From: Siphonodentalium dalli
Taxonomy: Eukaryota > Mollusca > Scaphopoda > Gadilida > Siphonodentaliidae
Reading direction: 5' to 3'
NCBI GenBank assembly: GCA_032622095.1
Contig: CP136064.1
Coordinates: 171,376,310 to 171,440,309 of the forward strand
Length of the DNA stretch: 64,000 nucleotides
Positions 63,248 through 64,000 of this stretch are shown here, in pieces (within the stretch, counting starts at the first letter, position 1; every line of letters begins with the position of its first letter). Below the pieces are notes generated by a model. That model was not told the origin of the DNA. It saw only the letters and a program-made list of their open reading frames with translations, and searched no databases. A program made the position numbers and the translations under genes.

Positions 63248-63499
63248 CCCTTCCATGACTGGAGCTTCCTGAAATTTTACGAAAACTGTGCTAATGCATT
63301 CTCGTATATGCGAGTCTCCCATGGGGAGCCTCGCATATATAAGAAAATACATTGGCATAACAATATGTACCTTGACCTTGTAAGCCAGTGCATTCTCTTA
63401 TATATGCGAGGCTCCCTACATGGGAGACTCGCATAATAAGATAATGCACTGGCATATGATCTTTAATGCTGCACCAGCGCAGCTACCATCATCAAAGGG
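63248..63499. mobile_element. TTAA-flanked MITE (family PB-b), complete
   Basis: TTAA occurs at 63244-63247 and 63500-63503. Ends are CCCTTCCATGACTGGAGC and GGGTT-side 'accatcatcaaaggg'. Two internal hairpins of 'atatgcgag' words. Confidence 0.82.
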
Positions 63500-64000
63500 T
63501 TAATGTAGCCCATTTGTACTGTGGGGGTAACCTTTAATAGTCTTACTCTGGGATAGTCCCACCTCTAGTTTCAACAGGACAAAGTAGAAAAAGATGTTAA
63601 ATTAGATTTTTTATGTTGTTGTTGTAACTAGAGGTCTAGAATCATGAATACATCATACGCTATAAACAACTATCATCAAAAAGTACATGATAAAATATAT
63701 TTGACTTATAGATGGACTTATTGAGATATCGCACGTCAAAACCATTGTTATGTAAACATTACTGTTACAGTGGAATTACTGATAATTAGTTCAATAAGAT
63801 ACCCATGTTTAATCAAAACTTGATAGTAAACATTGGAAATACACTTCATTTTTATTATTATCCATCCCTTAACTAACACTATTTCTGATTGGGCAGAAGC
63901 CGTCACATGATAATCTGGGAAAAAGTCATATTGGACTCCCGGAAGTCCAATTGCACACGTGTGCATCACAATTTCACCGATTCATTTGGCAATAGAGTTA

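Overview
This is a window of animal nuclear DNA, AT-rich and intron-rich, crowded with small DNA transposons. The recognisable gene has eight coding exons with GT/AG borders, the non-LTR retrotransposon is of the CR1/L2/Jockey type, and several repeats (for example GTCCGTCCGTCTGTC tracts and 'gccatcttggat' tandem arrays) are of a kind often met in lophotrochozoan genomes. I therefore favour a marine lophotrochozoan such as a mollusc or brachiopod, but the species cannot be named from this sequence. I saw no rRNA, tRNA, CRISPR or prokaryotic gene organisation.

Two host genes are supported. The 3'-terminal coding exon of a C2H2 zinc-finger gene lies on the + strand at 467-1192, with one finger hidden by two compensating frameshifts. 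The complete coding part of IQCG/DRC9, a subunit of the nexin-dynein regulatory complex of motile cilia, lies on the - strand. Its eight coding exons between 23193 (ATG) and 4811 (stop) join in phase to give 384 residues, ending in an IQ motif and a lysine/glycine tail. Its introns hold many nested MITEs, including a 3.2-kb inverted-repeat element in the last intron. Two weaker candidates are a promoter-like first-exon stub at 26729-26830 (-) and a possible first coding exon at 28399-28501 (+).

The rest, from about 24 kb to the end, reads as a transposon graveyard. It contains TTAA-flanked MITEs (a CCCTTT piggyBac-like class and an AGG class), TA-flanked pogo-like MITEs with CAGTAATGCCC ends, and three hAT-type elements with exact 8-bp target duplications. 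There is a CR1-like LINE broken by a 1.5-kb insertion carrying a frameshifted gag-like ORF, and a decayed transposase with an HGKGPCDGVGG motif. Large foldback elements lie at 40.1-43.1 kb and 50.1-52.4 kb, with tandem arrays at 37.7, 56.6, 57.2 and 60.1 kb.

The most unusual structures are four. One is a 0.6-kb foldback whose arms are arrays of a GTATAC-centred palindrome and whose core looks like a promoter plus a truncated ORF (26.4-27.0 kb). Another is a 3-kb element with GGGCAATTCCACG ends and at least eight same-strand copies of GTGACTGACATTAC (45.8-48.8 kb). The third is a 3.5-kb zone with six copies of GGTAACGGAGAAAAC around the decayed transposase (35.7-39.2 kb). The last is a 292-bp element made almost entirely of a 22-bp repeat with TTCGAA centres (53.9-54.2 kb).
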